Below are positions 51,391 through 59,313 of a stretch of DNA of 64,000 nt, piece by piece. Under the pieces are notes generated by a model, which searched no databases, was not told where the DNA came from, and saw only the letters and a list, made by a program, of their open reading frames with translations. The stretch comes from JAGPDF01 sp050186295 (GTDB lineage Bacteria > Acidobacteriota > Thermoanaerobaculia > Multivoradales > JAGPDF01), in the NCBI GenBank assembly GCA_050186295.1, contig JBFWYP010000002.1:1-64000 (forward strand), given 5' to 3'. A program made the translations under genes and the position numbers. Position 1 is the stretch's first letter. Each line of letters begins with the position of its first letter.

Positions 51391-53646
51391 CTAGCCGGGC
51401 AGCGGCATCTCGCGGGTGACCTCCGGCAGGCAGCGCCGCTCGTCGCAGGCGCGGTACGAGAGGCGGAGCGTCGGCGCCGCGGCGCCGTCGAGCGCCCGCG
51501 CACGGAGCGCGATGCCGATCCTGCCGGTGAACGCCCGCTGTGCGAGCTCTCCTTCGCCGAAGCTCGCGGCCGCGGGCAGCGCGATCTCTCCCACCTCCAG
51601 CCCGGCGCCGTCGATCCGCACGGCGTCCGCATCCAGATGCCAGCCGTCGGCGATCGCGAGCTCCAGCCGGAACGGCCGCCAGCCGCTCTCGGGGTCCGCA
51701 TCTCCGCCCGGGACGGGCTCCGCTTCGACGACGCCGAGCGCTTCGCGCCGGAGCGAGGCGCTCCCGCCACCGATCTGCACCGTGCCCGATTCCGCCGCTG
51801 CCGGCGGCGTCCGAGGTGCCGGCTCGGCGCCTTCTTCCCCGCCGAGCTCGGCGAGGGCGAGGCTCATCGTCTTGGCCCCTTCGGGATGCTGATCGACCAG
51901 CGGTGCGAAGGCGCGCGCCGTGCGCTCCGCCCGTTCCCGCCAGCGCGCATCGCCGGTCGCTTCGTGCAGGTCGAGCTGGTTGCGCGCCGCGACACCGTTC
52001 GCCCCCGGCAGGGCGCCGTCGAAGATCTCCTTGCCGCGAACCAGCAGGTCGGGAGCTTCGGCGACGTTGAAGTAGCCGCCCCGGGGCGACGCCAGCCGGC
52101 TCTCCTGCTCGTCGGCGAGGCGGACGGCCTCGGCGAGCCAGCGCGGCTCGCCGGTCGCCTCGTGCAGCCGCAGCAGTCCGCGTACGAGGAAGGCGTAGTC
52201 GCTGAGTCCGGCGGCGATGCGGCCGCGTCCGGCGCGCCAGGCGTGCAGCAGCGTCCCGTCTTCGGTGCGCAGCGTCGCGAGGACGAAATCGGCCGCGCGA
52301 CCGGCCGCGGCGAGCAGCGCCTCGTCGCCGAGCGCCGCGCCCGCCACCGCCAGGCCGGCGATGGCGATGCCGTTCCAGTCGGCGAGGATCTTGTCGTCGG
52401 TCGCCGGACGACGGCGGCGCGACCGCACCGTGAGCAGCTTCTCGCGCAGCGGTTCGATCTCGGCGAGCAGCGCCTCGCGGCTCGTGCGCCGTTCCCGCGC
52501 CTGGACGTCGAGCGCGCGCGGCAGGTGCAGGACGTAGCGCTCCTCCTCGAAGAACGGCTCCTCGTGGAAGCCGTAGATCGGCGCCAGGAAGGTCGCCCCC
52601 TCGCGGCCGAGAGCGAGGTCGAGCTCGTCGCGGGTCCAGACGTAGTAGGCCCCTTCGCGCCCGCCGGTCTCGGCGTCGATGGCGCTCCAGAAGGCACCGT
52701 CGGGCGCCGTCATCTCGCGTGCGAGGAACGCGGCCGTGGCGCGCGCGATGCGCGCCGCCTCCTCGCTGCCGCTGCGCGCATGCTCGCGCGCGTACACCTC
52801 GAGCAGGAGCCCGTTGTCGTAGAGCATCTTCTCGAAGTGCGGCACCCGCCACTCGCGATCGGTCGCGTAGCGATGGAAGCCGCCGGCGAGCTGATCGAAG
52901 ATGCCGCCGCGCGCCATGCCGTCGAGCGTCGCGGTGAGCATCATCGACGCTTCGACGCTGTCGTCGGCGAAGGCGAGAAGGTGCAGGAGGTTCGAGGGCG
53001 TCGGGAACTTCGGCGCGCCGCCGAAGCCACCCCAGGTGCCGTCGAAGCGCTCGCGCAGCGACGCCAGCGCCCGCGTCGCCGGTCCGGTTCCCGGAAGCGG
53101 CCCGGCGTACGGCTCGATCTCGGCCAGGTGACGGCGGATCGCCGTCGCCAGCTCGTCGCCCTGGGTCTCGACGTCGGCGCGGCGCTCCTTCCAGGCGTGG
53201 ATCATCGAGCGCAGCACCGTCGGGAAGCCGGGCAGTCCGCGTGCGTCGAGCGGCGGGAAGTAGGTGCCGGCGAAGAACGGCTTGAGGTCGGGAGTGAGGA
53301 AGACCGAGTTCGGCCAGCCGCCCTGTCCGGCGAGCACCTGGGTCGCCAGCATGTAGACCTCGTCGAGGTCGAGGCGCTCCTCGCGGTCGACCTTGATGTT
53401 GACGAACTCGTCGTTCATCAGCGCCGCCACCGACGGATCGGAGAACGACTCGCGCTCCATCACGTGACACCAGAAGCAGGTCGAGTAGCCGACCGAGAGG
53501 AAGATCGGCTTGTCCTCGCGGCGCGCCTTCTCGAGCGCCTCAGGCCCCCACGGGTACCAGTCGACCGGATTCCGGGCGTGCAGCAGCAGATAGGGAGAGC
53601 TCTCCCCGGCGAGTCGGTTGGTGCGGGCCGTCGTTCCGTCGGACAT
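51391..53646 (-). CDS. Thioredoxin-fold DUF255 (YyaL/SSP411) protein with C-terminal DsbD-alpha-like domain
   Basis: A 751-residue protein starting at ATG 53646. Residues 8-165 are the DUF255 thioredoxin-like domain with the redox pair Cys57-x-x-Cys60 (TCFWCHVMERESF) and the signature SPYLLLHARNPVDWYPW. Residues 180-590 form an alpha/alpha toroid of the glycosidase type (PKFPTPSNLLHLL, GGFHRYATDREWRVPHFEKMLYDNG). The last 130 residues resemble the N-terminal alpha domain of DsbD, with Cys pair CDERRC. Function of SSP411 proteins is poorly known, perhaps redox quality control. The added C-terminal domain is unusual. No clear signal peptide. Confidence 0.88.
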   Translation of the reverse strand: MSDGTTARTNRLAGESSPYLLLHARNPVDWYPWGPEALEKARREDKPIFLSVGYSTCFWCHVMERESFSDPSVAALMNDEFVNIKVDREERLDLDEVYMLATQVLAGQGGWPNSVFLTPDLKPFFAGTYFPPLDARGLPGFPTVLRSMIHAWKERRADVETQGDELATAIRRHLAEIEPYAGPLPGTGPATRALASLRERFDGTWGGFGGAPKFPTPSNLLHLLAFADDSVEASMMLTATLDGMARGGIFDQLAGGFHRYATDREWRVPHFEKMLYDNGLLLEVYAREHARSGSEEAARIARATAAFLAREMTAPDGAFWSAIDAETGGREGAYYVWTRDELDLALGREGATFLAPIYGFHEEPFFEEERYVLHLPRALDVQARERRTSREALLAEIEPLREKLLTVRSRRRRPATDDKILADWNGIAIAGLAVAGAALGDEALLAAAGRAADFVLATLRTEDGTLLHAWRAGRGRIAAGLSDYAFLVRGLLRLHEATGEPRWLAEAVRLADEQESRLASPRGGYFNVAEAPDLLVRGKEIFDGALPGANGVAARNQLDLHEATGDARWRERAERTARAFAPLVDQHPEGAKTMSLALAELGGEEGAEPAPRTPPAAAESGTVQIGGGSASLRREALGVVEAEPVPGGDADPESGWRPFRLELAIADGWHLDADAVRIDGAGLEVGEIALPAAASFGEGELAQRAFTGRIGIALRARALDGAAAPTLRLSYRACDERRCLPEVTREMPLPG

Positions 53647-53687
53647 GAGGCCTCCATCCTAGCCCGGCGCCGGTAGAATCGCCGGCG

Positions 53688-54560
53688 ATGCGCATCGTTT
53701 CGCTCGTGCCGAACGCCACCGAGATCCTGTTCGCCGTCGGGGCGGGCGACCTCGTGGTCGGACGGTCGCACGAGTGCGATTTCCCGCCGGCGGCGGGGCC
53801 GCTGCCGGTCCTCACCGGCAGCGCGCTGCCCGCCGGACTCGCCGCCGCGGCGGTCGACACCGCGGTCTCCGCGCAGCTCGCCTCGGGGAAGAGCCTCTAC
53901 ACCCTCGACGATCGCCGCCTCGCCGAGCTGCGCCCCGATCTCCTCTTCACCCAGGAGCTCTGCCCGGTCTGCGCCGTCTCCACCGGCCAGGTCGGCGAGG
54001 CGATCGACCTCCTGACCGACTCGGTGCGCTGCCCCGAGGTCCTCTCTCTCGATCCGACCCGGCTCGAGGACGTCCTCGCCGACATCCTCCACGTCGGCCG
54101 TCGCGTCGGCCGCGAAGCGGCCGCCGCAGCGCTGGTCGACTCGCTCCGCGAGCGACTGGAGCGCGTCGAGGCTTCCAACCGGGGGCGCGTCCGGCCGACC
54201 GTGGTCGCCCTCGAATGGCTCGACCCGCCGTTCCTCGGTGGGCACTGGGTGCCGCAGATGATCGCCATCGCCGGCGGCAGGGATCCGTTCGCGGTCGCCT
54301 CCGGCGAGCGCTCCCGCCGCGCCACCTGGGCCGAGGTCGCCGCCTGCGACCCGGACTGGATCGTCGCCATGCCGTGCGGCTTCGACGAGGCCGGCGCCGC
54401 GGGGGAAATCGCGAAGCTCGACGGCAACACCGAATGGCGCGCGCTCCGCGCCGTACGCGACGGTCGCGTCGTGCCCGTCGACGCCAACGGCGAGTGGAGC
54501 CGGCCCGGTCCCCGGCTGGTCGACGGCGTCGAACGACTGGCCCGGCTCCTCCGGGTCTGA
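53688..54560 (+). CDS. BtuF-like periplasmic-binding-fold protein without signal peptide
   Basis: A 290-residue protein of the TroA/BtuF fold: RIVSLVPNATEILFAVGAGDLVVGRSHECDFP at the start, LRPDLLFTQELCPVCAVS in the first lobe, and PTVVALEWLDPPFLGGHWVPQMIAIAGG in the second. Such proteins bind cobalamin or ferric chelates for ABC import. There is no signal peptide and no ABC transporter gene nearby. Cytoplasmic members of this subgroup exist and are of unknown role. The Cys pair CPVC is unusual for BtuF and could bind metal. Confidence 0.83.
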   Translation: MRIVSLVPNATEILFAVGAGDLVVGRSHECDFPPAAGPLPVLTGSALPAGLAAAAVDTAVSAQLASGKSLYTLDDRRLAELRPDLLFTQELCPVCAVSTGQVGEAIDLLTDSVRCPEVLSLDPTRLEDVLADILHVGRRVGREAAAAALVDSLRERLERVEASNRGRVRPTVVALEWLDPPFLGGHWVPQMIAIAGGRDPFAVASGERSRRATWAEVAACDPDWIVAMPCGFDEAGAAGEIAKLDGNTEWRALRAVRDGRVVPVDANGEWSRPGPRLVDGVERLARLLRV

Positions 54561-54652
54561 CCTCCCGCACCCTCCGCCCGCACCGCCACCGAAACTGATC
54601 GTCGAATCCGTCGTAGGGAGAGGCGAAGGTTCACTTCCCGGAGGATTCGCCG

Positions 54653-55795
54653 ATGACCCGTTTCGCCCCCGCGACCGCCCGCCGACTGGCGCTCACCGCT
54701 CTGGTTGCCCTCGCCACTCCCGCCCTGTTCGCCGCCGAAGTCGAGCGGACGATCGAGAAGAGCACCGCCGCCCGTCCCGGGCTCGTCGTCGAGCTCAGGA
54801 ATCTCGCCGGCAACGTCACCGTCGTGGGCGCGACGGGCAGCGACGTCCGCCTGGTGGCCACCGTTCACGGCGGCGGCAGCGCCCGCGGCGAAGCCGAGCG
54901 GGTTGCCGGGCTCCTCGATCTGGCCGTCAGCGAGCTCGACGGCCGCTGGGTCGTGAAGGCGGTCTACCCGCTCGGCGAGTCGCACAAGTACCACTACCCT
55001 CGCCGCGAAGGGAGCGACTCGCTTCCCTGGATCCTCGACTGGGTCAACGTCGGGAACTCGAACTTCAAGTACGACAACCAGCGAGTGAGCGTCACCAACA
55101 GCGCCGGCGGCGGCGCCCTGACGCTCTACGCCGACTTCCGTCTCGAGATTCCGGCCGGCATCGCCACGACGGTGAAGAACGGCGTCGGCGTCGTCTACTC
55201 CCAGGGGGTCGACGGCAACCAGAATCTCGACATCTCGAGCGGCCGGGTCGCGGTGCGCGACAGCCGCGGGCGCCTCGGCGTCGACACCGGTTCGGGCGAC
55301 GTCTCGGTCACCGGACACGACGGCGAGCTCGACATCGACACCGGCTCCGGCGACGTGACCCTGGAATCCGTGCACTCCGCGTTCGCCAAGATCGACACCG
55401 GCAGCGGCGACATTCGCATGACCCGACTCACGGGCTCGCTCGACGCCGACACCGGCTCCGGCGACATCGTCGGAACCGGCCTGCAGCTGGGACCGACGCT
55501 TCGCGCCGATACCGGATCCGGAGACGTCCGGCTGGCCGGCGACTTCGCCGGCCTGACCCGCATCGCGGTCGACACCGGTTCCGGCGACGTCACGCTGAAC
55601 GCCGACGCCGGCACGGCCTCTCCCTCCGTCCGGATGAGCATCGACACCGGTTCGGGCGAGATCCGCTGCGACCTGCCTTCGACGCGCATCACCCGCTACG
55701 GTCACGGCGAGATGCGGCTCGAGATCGGCGACGCCGCGGGCACCGCCACGATCTCGACCGGCAGCGGCGACATCGTCCTGCGCTCCGCCAGCTGA
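54653..55795 (+). CDS. Secreted DUF4097-type beta-solenoid repeat protein
   Basis: A 380-residue protein starting at ATG 54653 behind GGAGG, with a signal peptide (about 1-25). The N-terminal part (about 30-165) is a beta domain; from about residue 205 the chain consists of turns carrying DTGSGD. This is the DUF4097/DUF4098 adhesin-like pattern that forms a right-handed beta-solenoid. It is periplasmic or outer-membrane associated; role unknown. A hairpin terminator follows the stop. Confidence 0.88.
   Translation: MTRFAPATARRLALTALVALATPALFAAEVERTIEKSTAARPGLVVELRNLAGNVTVVGATGSDVRLVATVHGGGSARGEAERVAGLLDLAVSELDGRWVVKAVYPLGESHKYHYPRREGSDSLPWILDWVNVGNSNFKYDNQRVSVTNSAGGGALTLYADFRLEIPAGIATTVKNGVGVVYSQGVDGNQNLDISSGRVAVRDSRGRLGVDTGSGDVSVTGHDGELDIDTGSGDVTLESVHSAFAKIDTGSGDIRMTRLTGSLDADTGSGDIVGTGLQLGPTLRADTGSGDVRLAGDFAGLTRIAVDTGSGDVTLNADAGTASPSVRMSIDTGSGEIRCDLPSTRITRYGHGEMRLEIGDAAGTATISTGSGDIVLRSAS
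55280..55774 (+). repeat. Eight-fold DTGSG(D/E) coding repeat
   Basis: The peptide DTGSGD(V/I) occurs seven times (one as DTGSGE) and once as STGSGD, mostly 18-24 residues apart. Codons vary (GACACCGG with TTCGGGC, CTCCGGC, CAGCGGC and others), so the repeats are old and held by selection on protein, with no sign of recent DNA duplication. Confidence 0.9.
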
Positions 55796-55803
55796 TCGAC
55801 GGC

Positions 55804-55818
55804 GCGCCCGAAGGGCGC
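55804..55818. terminator. Hairpin terminator between convergent genes
   Basis: GCGCCC-GAA-GGGCGC forms a 6-bp GC stem with a three-base loop, followed by ATTTC on the plus strand. It lies 8 bases after the DUF4097 stop and 3 bases after the end of the opposing hydrolase gene. Confidence 0.5.
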
Positions 55819-55821
55819 ATT

Positions 55822-56814
55822 TCAGCCGCCGAGCGTGCGCGCCACCCAGCCGACGACCTGACCGTAGAGACCGCGCGCGCCGGGCTGCCCGAGGTCGAGG
55901 TCGGCCGGCATCCCGACGTGGCCGCCGCGCGCCGTCCGGGTGACCGCGATCGCCGCCGGGAGCCGCGCGAGACCGGGCGCCACCGTCCACGGCGGCACCA
56001 TCGGATCGGCGTCGGAGTGGACGATCCAGCCCGGCAGGTCGATCGCGGGCAGCACCGGCGCGGCGCTCGCGCGCGCGTAGTAGTCCTCGGCCGAAGCGAA
56101 GCCCCAGCGCGGCGCCACGACCAGTCCGTCCCAGGCGCGGATCGTCGTCGCCGCGAGCCGCTCCGGCCGCTCCACCCGCAGGAGGCGCGGCGAGCCGCTG
56201 GCCGACGAGCGTCGCTCCACCGCGTCGAGCTGTTCGTTGAGGCCGGAGAGGACGTAGCGCCGATAGACGACCGCCGCCGCGGCGTCGAGCCGTCGCGCGC
56301 CGAGGTCGAGATCGAGCGGCGCGCAGATCGCCACGAGGCCGGCGGCCTGGCGGCGCGCTTCGGCCCGCCGCTCGCCCGCCCAGCGCAGGGCCAGATGTCC
56401 GCCGAGCGAGAATCCGACGATCACCCGGCGATCGAACCGGCGGAGCTCGGGCGCGGCGAGGATCGCGTCGAGGTCGGCAGTCAGTCCGGCGTGGTAGAAG
56501 TCGGCGCCCGAGCGATCCGCGCCGCGCAGGTTGACCCGCAGGAGCGCCAGCCCGGACGCATTCGCGACCGCGGCGAATCGCCGCAGGTAGGAGCTCTCGA
56601 TGCTGCCGCCCAGTCCGTGCAGCGCGACGAGGAGCGTCGTGGCGCCCGGCGGCTCGTGCAGGGCACCGGTGAGGGCGATGCGACCCGAGAGCGGATCGTC
56701 GAGCTCCACCCGGAACGGCCGGTGGGGCGTCGTGCCCGGCGGCCGGAACCGTGCCAGCAGCGCCGGACCGATCGTCCAGAAGATCCCGCGCATCGAGGTC
56801 GTCAGGCCGGCCAT
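55822..56814 (-). CDS. YheT-family alpha/beta hydrolase
   Basis: A 330-residue cytoplasmic hydrolase. The oxyanion strand LLVALHGLGGSIESSYLRR and the nucleophile elbow GFSLGGHLALR (Ser between Phe and Leu) are clear; the late Asp/His of the triad are in HSDADPMVPP and RGGHVGM. YheT-type enzymes act on short esters or lipids. ATG 56814 is used; GTG 56838 upstream is possible. Confidence 0.88.
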   Translation of the reverse strand: MAGLTTSMRGIFWTIGPALLARFRPPGTTPHRPFRVELDDPLSGRIALTGALHEPPGATTLLVALHGLGGSIESSYLRRFAAVANASGLALLRVNLRGADRSGADFYHAGLTADLDAILAAPELRRFDRRVIVGFSLGGHLALRWAGERRAEARRQAAGLVAICAPLDLDLGARRLDAAAAVVYRRYVLSGLNEQLDAVERRSSASGSPRLLRVERPERLAATTIRAWDGLVVAPRWGFASAEDYYARASAAPVLPAIDLPGWIVHSDADPMVPPWTVAPGLARLPAAIAVTRTARGGHVGMPADLDLGQPGARGLYGQVVGWVARTLGG

Positions 56815-56888
56815 CGCCGCGCCACTCTGCCACGCCACCGGCCGCGCGGTATCCCACCCGCCCGGCGGGCGCCCGACCGGGCCGGACG

Positions 56889-59207
56889 TCAGGGGCAGAG
56901 GTGGAGCGACCCGGTCTCGAGGACGGGCAGGAAGGGGCTTCCCTGCTCGCTCGTCCGCACCAGCGACTCGCCCGACAGGTGGTCGCTCACGGTGAGCGTG
57001 ACCTCGACATCGGTCAGGCCGGAGGCGAAGAGCCAGAAGTTGTCGAAGTCGGGGACGCCACAGGCATCGGTCATCTTGACCAGCAGCTCGACGTTCGCCG
57101 GATCGAAGAACCAGAAGTAGCCGCTGGCGTCGGAGACCGGCACGGCGACGCCGGCGCCCCCGCTGCCGTCGCTCCGCCGCCAGGCCGCGGCGACCTCGAA
57201 ACGCCCGTCGAGGAGCTCGAGAGCGGTCCCGGTCGCACCGGCGAGCGGAGCCACGGGCGTCGACGGGAACCGTTCCTGGGTGACCGTCTCACAGGCGTGG
57301 AAGGAGCCGCTGTCGAACGTCGGCGGGAACGGCTCGCCGAGAGCGGTCGCCACCATATGGCGCTCGCCGCTCCGCGTGTCGACAACGTCGAGGCGCGCCT
57401 CGACGTTGGTGAGACCGGTGGCGTAGAACCAGAAGTTCTCGAATCCGGGAAGGTCGCAGGCGTCGACGATCTTGAACAGGAGATCCGGCGCCGCGGAATC
57501 GAAGAACCAGAACGCGGCGCTGTCCGCGGTGAGAAGCGTGGCCTGCCCCCGTCCGAGGAGCCCCGCGAAGTCGCGGCGCTCGGCCCGCACCCGGAATCGA
57601 CCGTTCGCCAGACAGTGCGTGGCTTCGGATGCCACGCACGGCGCCACGGACGGACCGTCGACGATCCAGAGCGCGCGCCCTCCCTCCTCGTCCGTCGCGG
57701 CGAAGAAGAACGACCCGCCCGCGACGAGGAGCGGCGCGATGTCGGAGCCCGTGGCCGCGGCGCCGAAGTTACCCACGGGCATCGGCTCCGCGGTACCGCC
57801 GGCGACCTGCCAGAGATCGATGCCGCTCGCCGGGCCTTTGGCGGCGAAGAGCACCTGATCGCCGACGCTCACCAGGCCGCGAGGTATCGACCCTCCGGGA
57901 CCCGGAGCGAGATCGGCCAGGATTCCGGTCCCGGCGGCGCTGCCGTCCGATCGCCAGAGCTCCCGGCCGTGCGCCCCGTCGAACCAGGGAAAGTAGACCG
58001 CCTCGCCGCCGTCGCCGATCGCCCCGTGCCGCCAGTCGGAAGCGTTCGCACCCGCCGCGCTCGGCAGGTCGGCGATTTTCCTCGTTCCCGCACCGCTCCC
58101 GTCGCTCCTCCAGAGCTCGTAGGTGAAATTCGAGGTGCCGGTGTCGAAGGTCACCGCCAGAAACGGCAGCTCGCCGAGGAGTCTCGACCCGTCCGCGAGG
58201 GTCACGATCTCCTGCGCCGCCATGGTGCGGAGGAGCCGGGTCCGCTCGGCGCTGCCGTCGGTGATCCAGAGCTCGGTCAGCTCTCCCTGGCAGTCGAACG
58301 GCTCCACGCCGAACAGCGCCGGCGCGACCTCCCCTTCCGGCGGCAGGACCGGCGCCGGCTGGCAGGCGCCGTCGGCGCTCCACGCGGCCAGCCGCCGTGC
58401 CGACGGATCGCCGCCGGAGTACTGCCAGAGCTCGAACCGCGGGGCGGCGTCCGGAGCGCTCCAGCCGACGCTCCAGACGATCCCGCCCGCGAAGCGGCGC
58501 GCTTGCAGACTCGTGGCGCCCGCGAACTCGGCGACCGTGCGCAGGGTCCGCGTCGCCAGGTCGAAGGCGACGACCCGCTGCTCGTCCTCGAGCAGGACCC
58601 AGACGCCGTTCTGCTCGCCCAGGGAGCGCACGCGCCCGGCATGCAGCTCGAGGAGCGGCGCGATCGCGCCGGACCGCGGCCGCAGCCGGTCGATGAACGG
58701 ATGCGGCGACGCGCCACCGGAAGCGAGCACGACCAGCTCCCCCGCACTCCAGAGCAGCTCGTCGGAGAGAGCGCCCTCGCCGCTCGCCTCGGGATCGTCG
58801 AAGAGCGCGCGCCGATCCTGCGAAGCGGGATCGAATCGCCAGATCTGCCGCGCCGACTCCTCGCCGTGCTCGCGGTAGACGGGAGCGTCGACGAAGTACC
58901 AGGCGCCACCCGCCGTACGGAGCGTCGGCGCGCCGTTCGGCGCCGCGTGATCGCCGCGGCGCACCGGAAGGGTGAAGAACGGCTCGGCCCCGTGGCCGTC
59001 GAGCGCCACGCGGAAGAGCGTTCGCTCGCTCGCGGTTTCGTTCGTGACGGCGAACAGGAGCTCCGGGCCGACGATTCCGAGCGCCGTCGCCTCGCCGGCG
59101 GCCGGACCCGCCAGGTCGAGCACGCGCCGCGGCGTCGAGATGCCGAGGAGCACCGACGAACAGCAGATGCAGAGCAGGAGAAGCAGGCGAGCGATTCGGG
59201 ACCGCAT
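56889..59207 (-). CDS. Large secreted ELWRSDG-repeat protein with duplicated C-terminal domain
   Basis: A 772-residue exported protein starting at ATG 59207, with signal peptide (about 1-22). Residues 30-520 contain beta-propeller-like repeats: ELWQYSGG, ELWITDGSAERT, ELWRSDGSGAGT, ELWRSDGSAAGTG and IDLWQVAGG. The C-terminal 240 residues hold two copies (about 530-645 and 655-772) of a domain with GRFRVRAERR or GRFEVAAAWRR, an aromatic strand (AAFWFFDSAAPDLL or GYFWFFDPANVELL), KIVDACDLPGFENFW or KMTDACGVPDFDNFW, and a final Cys. It is likely at the cell surface. Function unknown. Confidence 0.88.
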   Translation of the reverse strand: MRSRIARLLLLLCICCSSVLLGISTPRRVLDLAGPAAGEATALGIVGPELLFAVTNETASERTLFRVALDGHGAEPFFTLPVRRGDHAAPNGAPTLRTAGGAWYFVDAPVYREHGEESARQIWRFDPASQDRRALFDDPEASGEGALSDELLWSAGELVVLASGGASPHPFIDRLRPRSGAIAPLLELHAGRVRSLGEQNGVWVLLEDEQRVVAFDLATRTLRTVAEFAGATSLQARRFAGGIVWSVGWSAPDAAPRFELWQYSGGDPSARRLAAWSADGACQPAPVLPPEGEVAPALFGVEPFDCQGELTELWITDGSAERTRLLRTMAAQEIVTLADGSRLLGELPFLAVTFDTGTSNFTYELWRSDGSGAGTRKIADLPSAAGANASDWRHGAIGDGGEAVYFPWFDGAHGRELWRSDGSAAGTGILADLAPGPGGSIPRGLVSVGDQVLFAAKGPASGIDLWQVAGGTAEPMPVGNFGAAATGSDIAPLLVAGGSFFFAATDEEGGRALWIVDGPSVAPCVASEATHCLANGRFRVRAERRDFAGLLGRGQATLLTADSAAFWFFDSAAPDLLFKIVDACDLPGFENFWFYATGLTNVEARLDVVDTRSGERHMVATALGEPFPPTFDSGSFHACETVTQERFPSTPVAPLAGATGTALELLDGRFEVAAAWRRSDGSGGAGVAVPVSDASGYFWFFDPANVELLVKMTDACGVPDFDNFWLFASGLTDVEVTLTVSDHLSGESLVRTSEQGSPFLPVLETGSLHLCP

Positions 59208-59313
59208 GTCGACCCCCGGGTCAGGAAGGTACGGCCGGAGCCGATGGTAATCCAGGTCCGAACCGGCCGCGGAACGGCACCGCTTTTCCCGCCGGAGCGC
59301 TCCCGCCGTGTGG

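Noticed and set aside
50900..53470. 856-codon minus-strand frame covering the SSP411 gene in another phase
   Set aside because: Only its last 58 codons, from GTG 51076, look real (small membrane protein); the rest is Arg-rich shadow.
53688..54560. Cobalamin transport operon around the BtuF-like gene
   Set aside because: No permease, ATPase, TonB receptor or cobalamin riboswitch is visible nearby and the protein lacks a signal peptide.
55280..55774. Repeat tract considered as CRISPR or DNA satellite
   Set aside because: It is in frame, codon usage differs between copies, and the unit is a peptide motif of a known beta-solenoid family.
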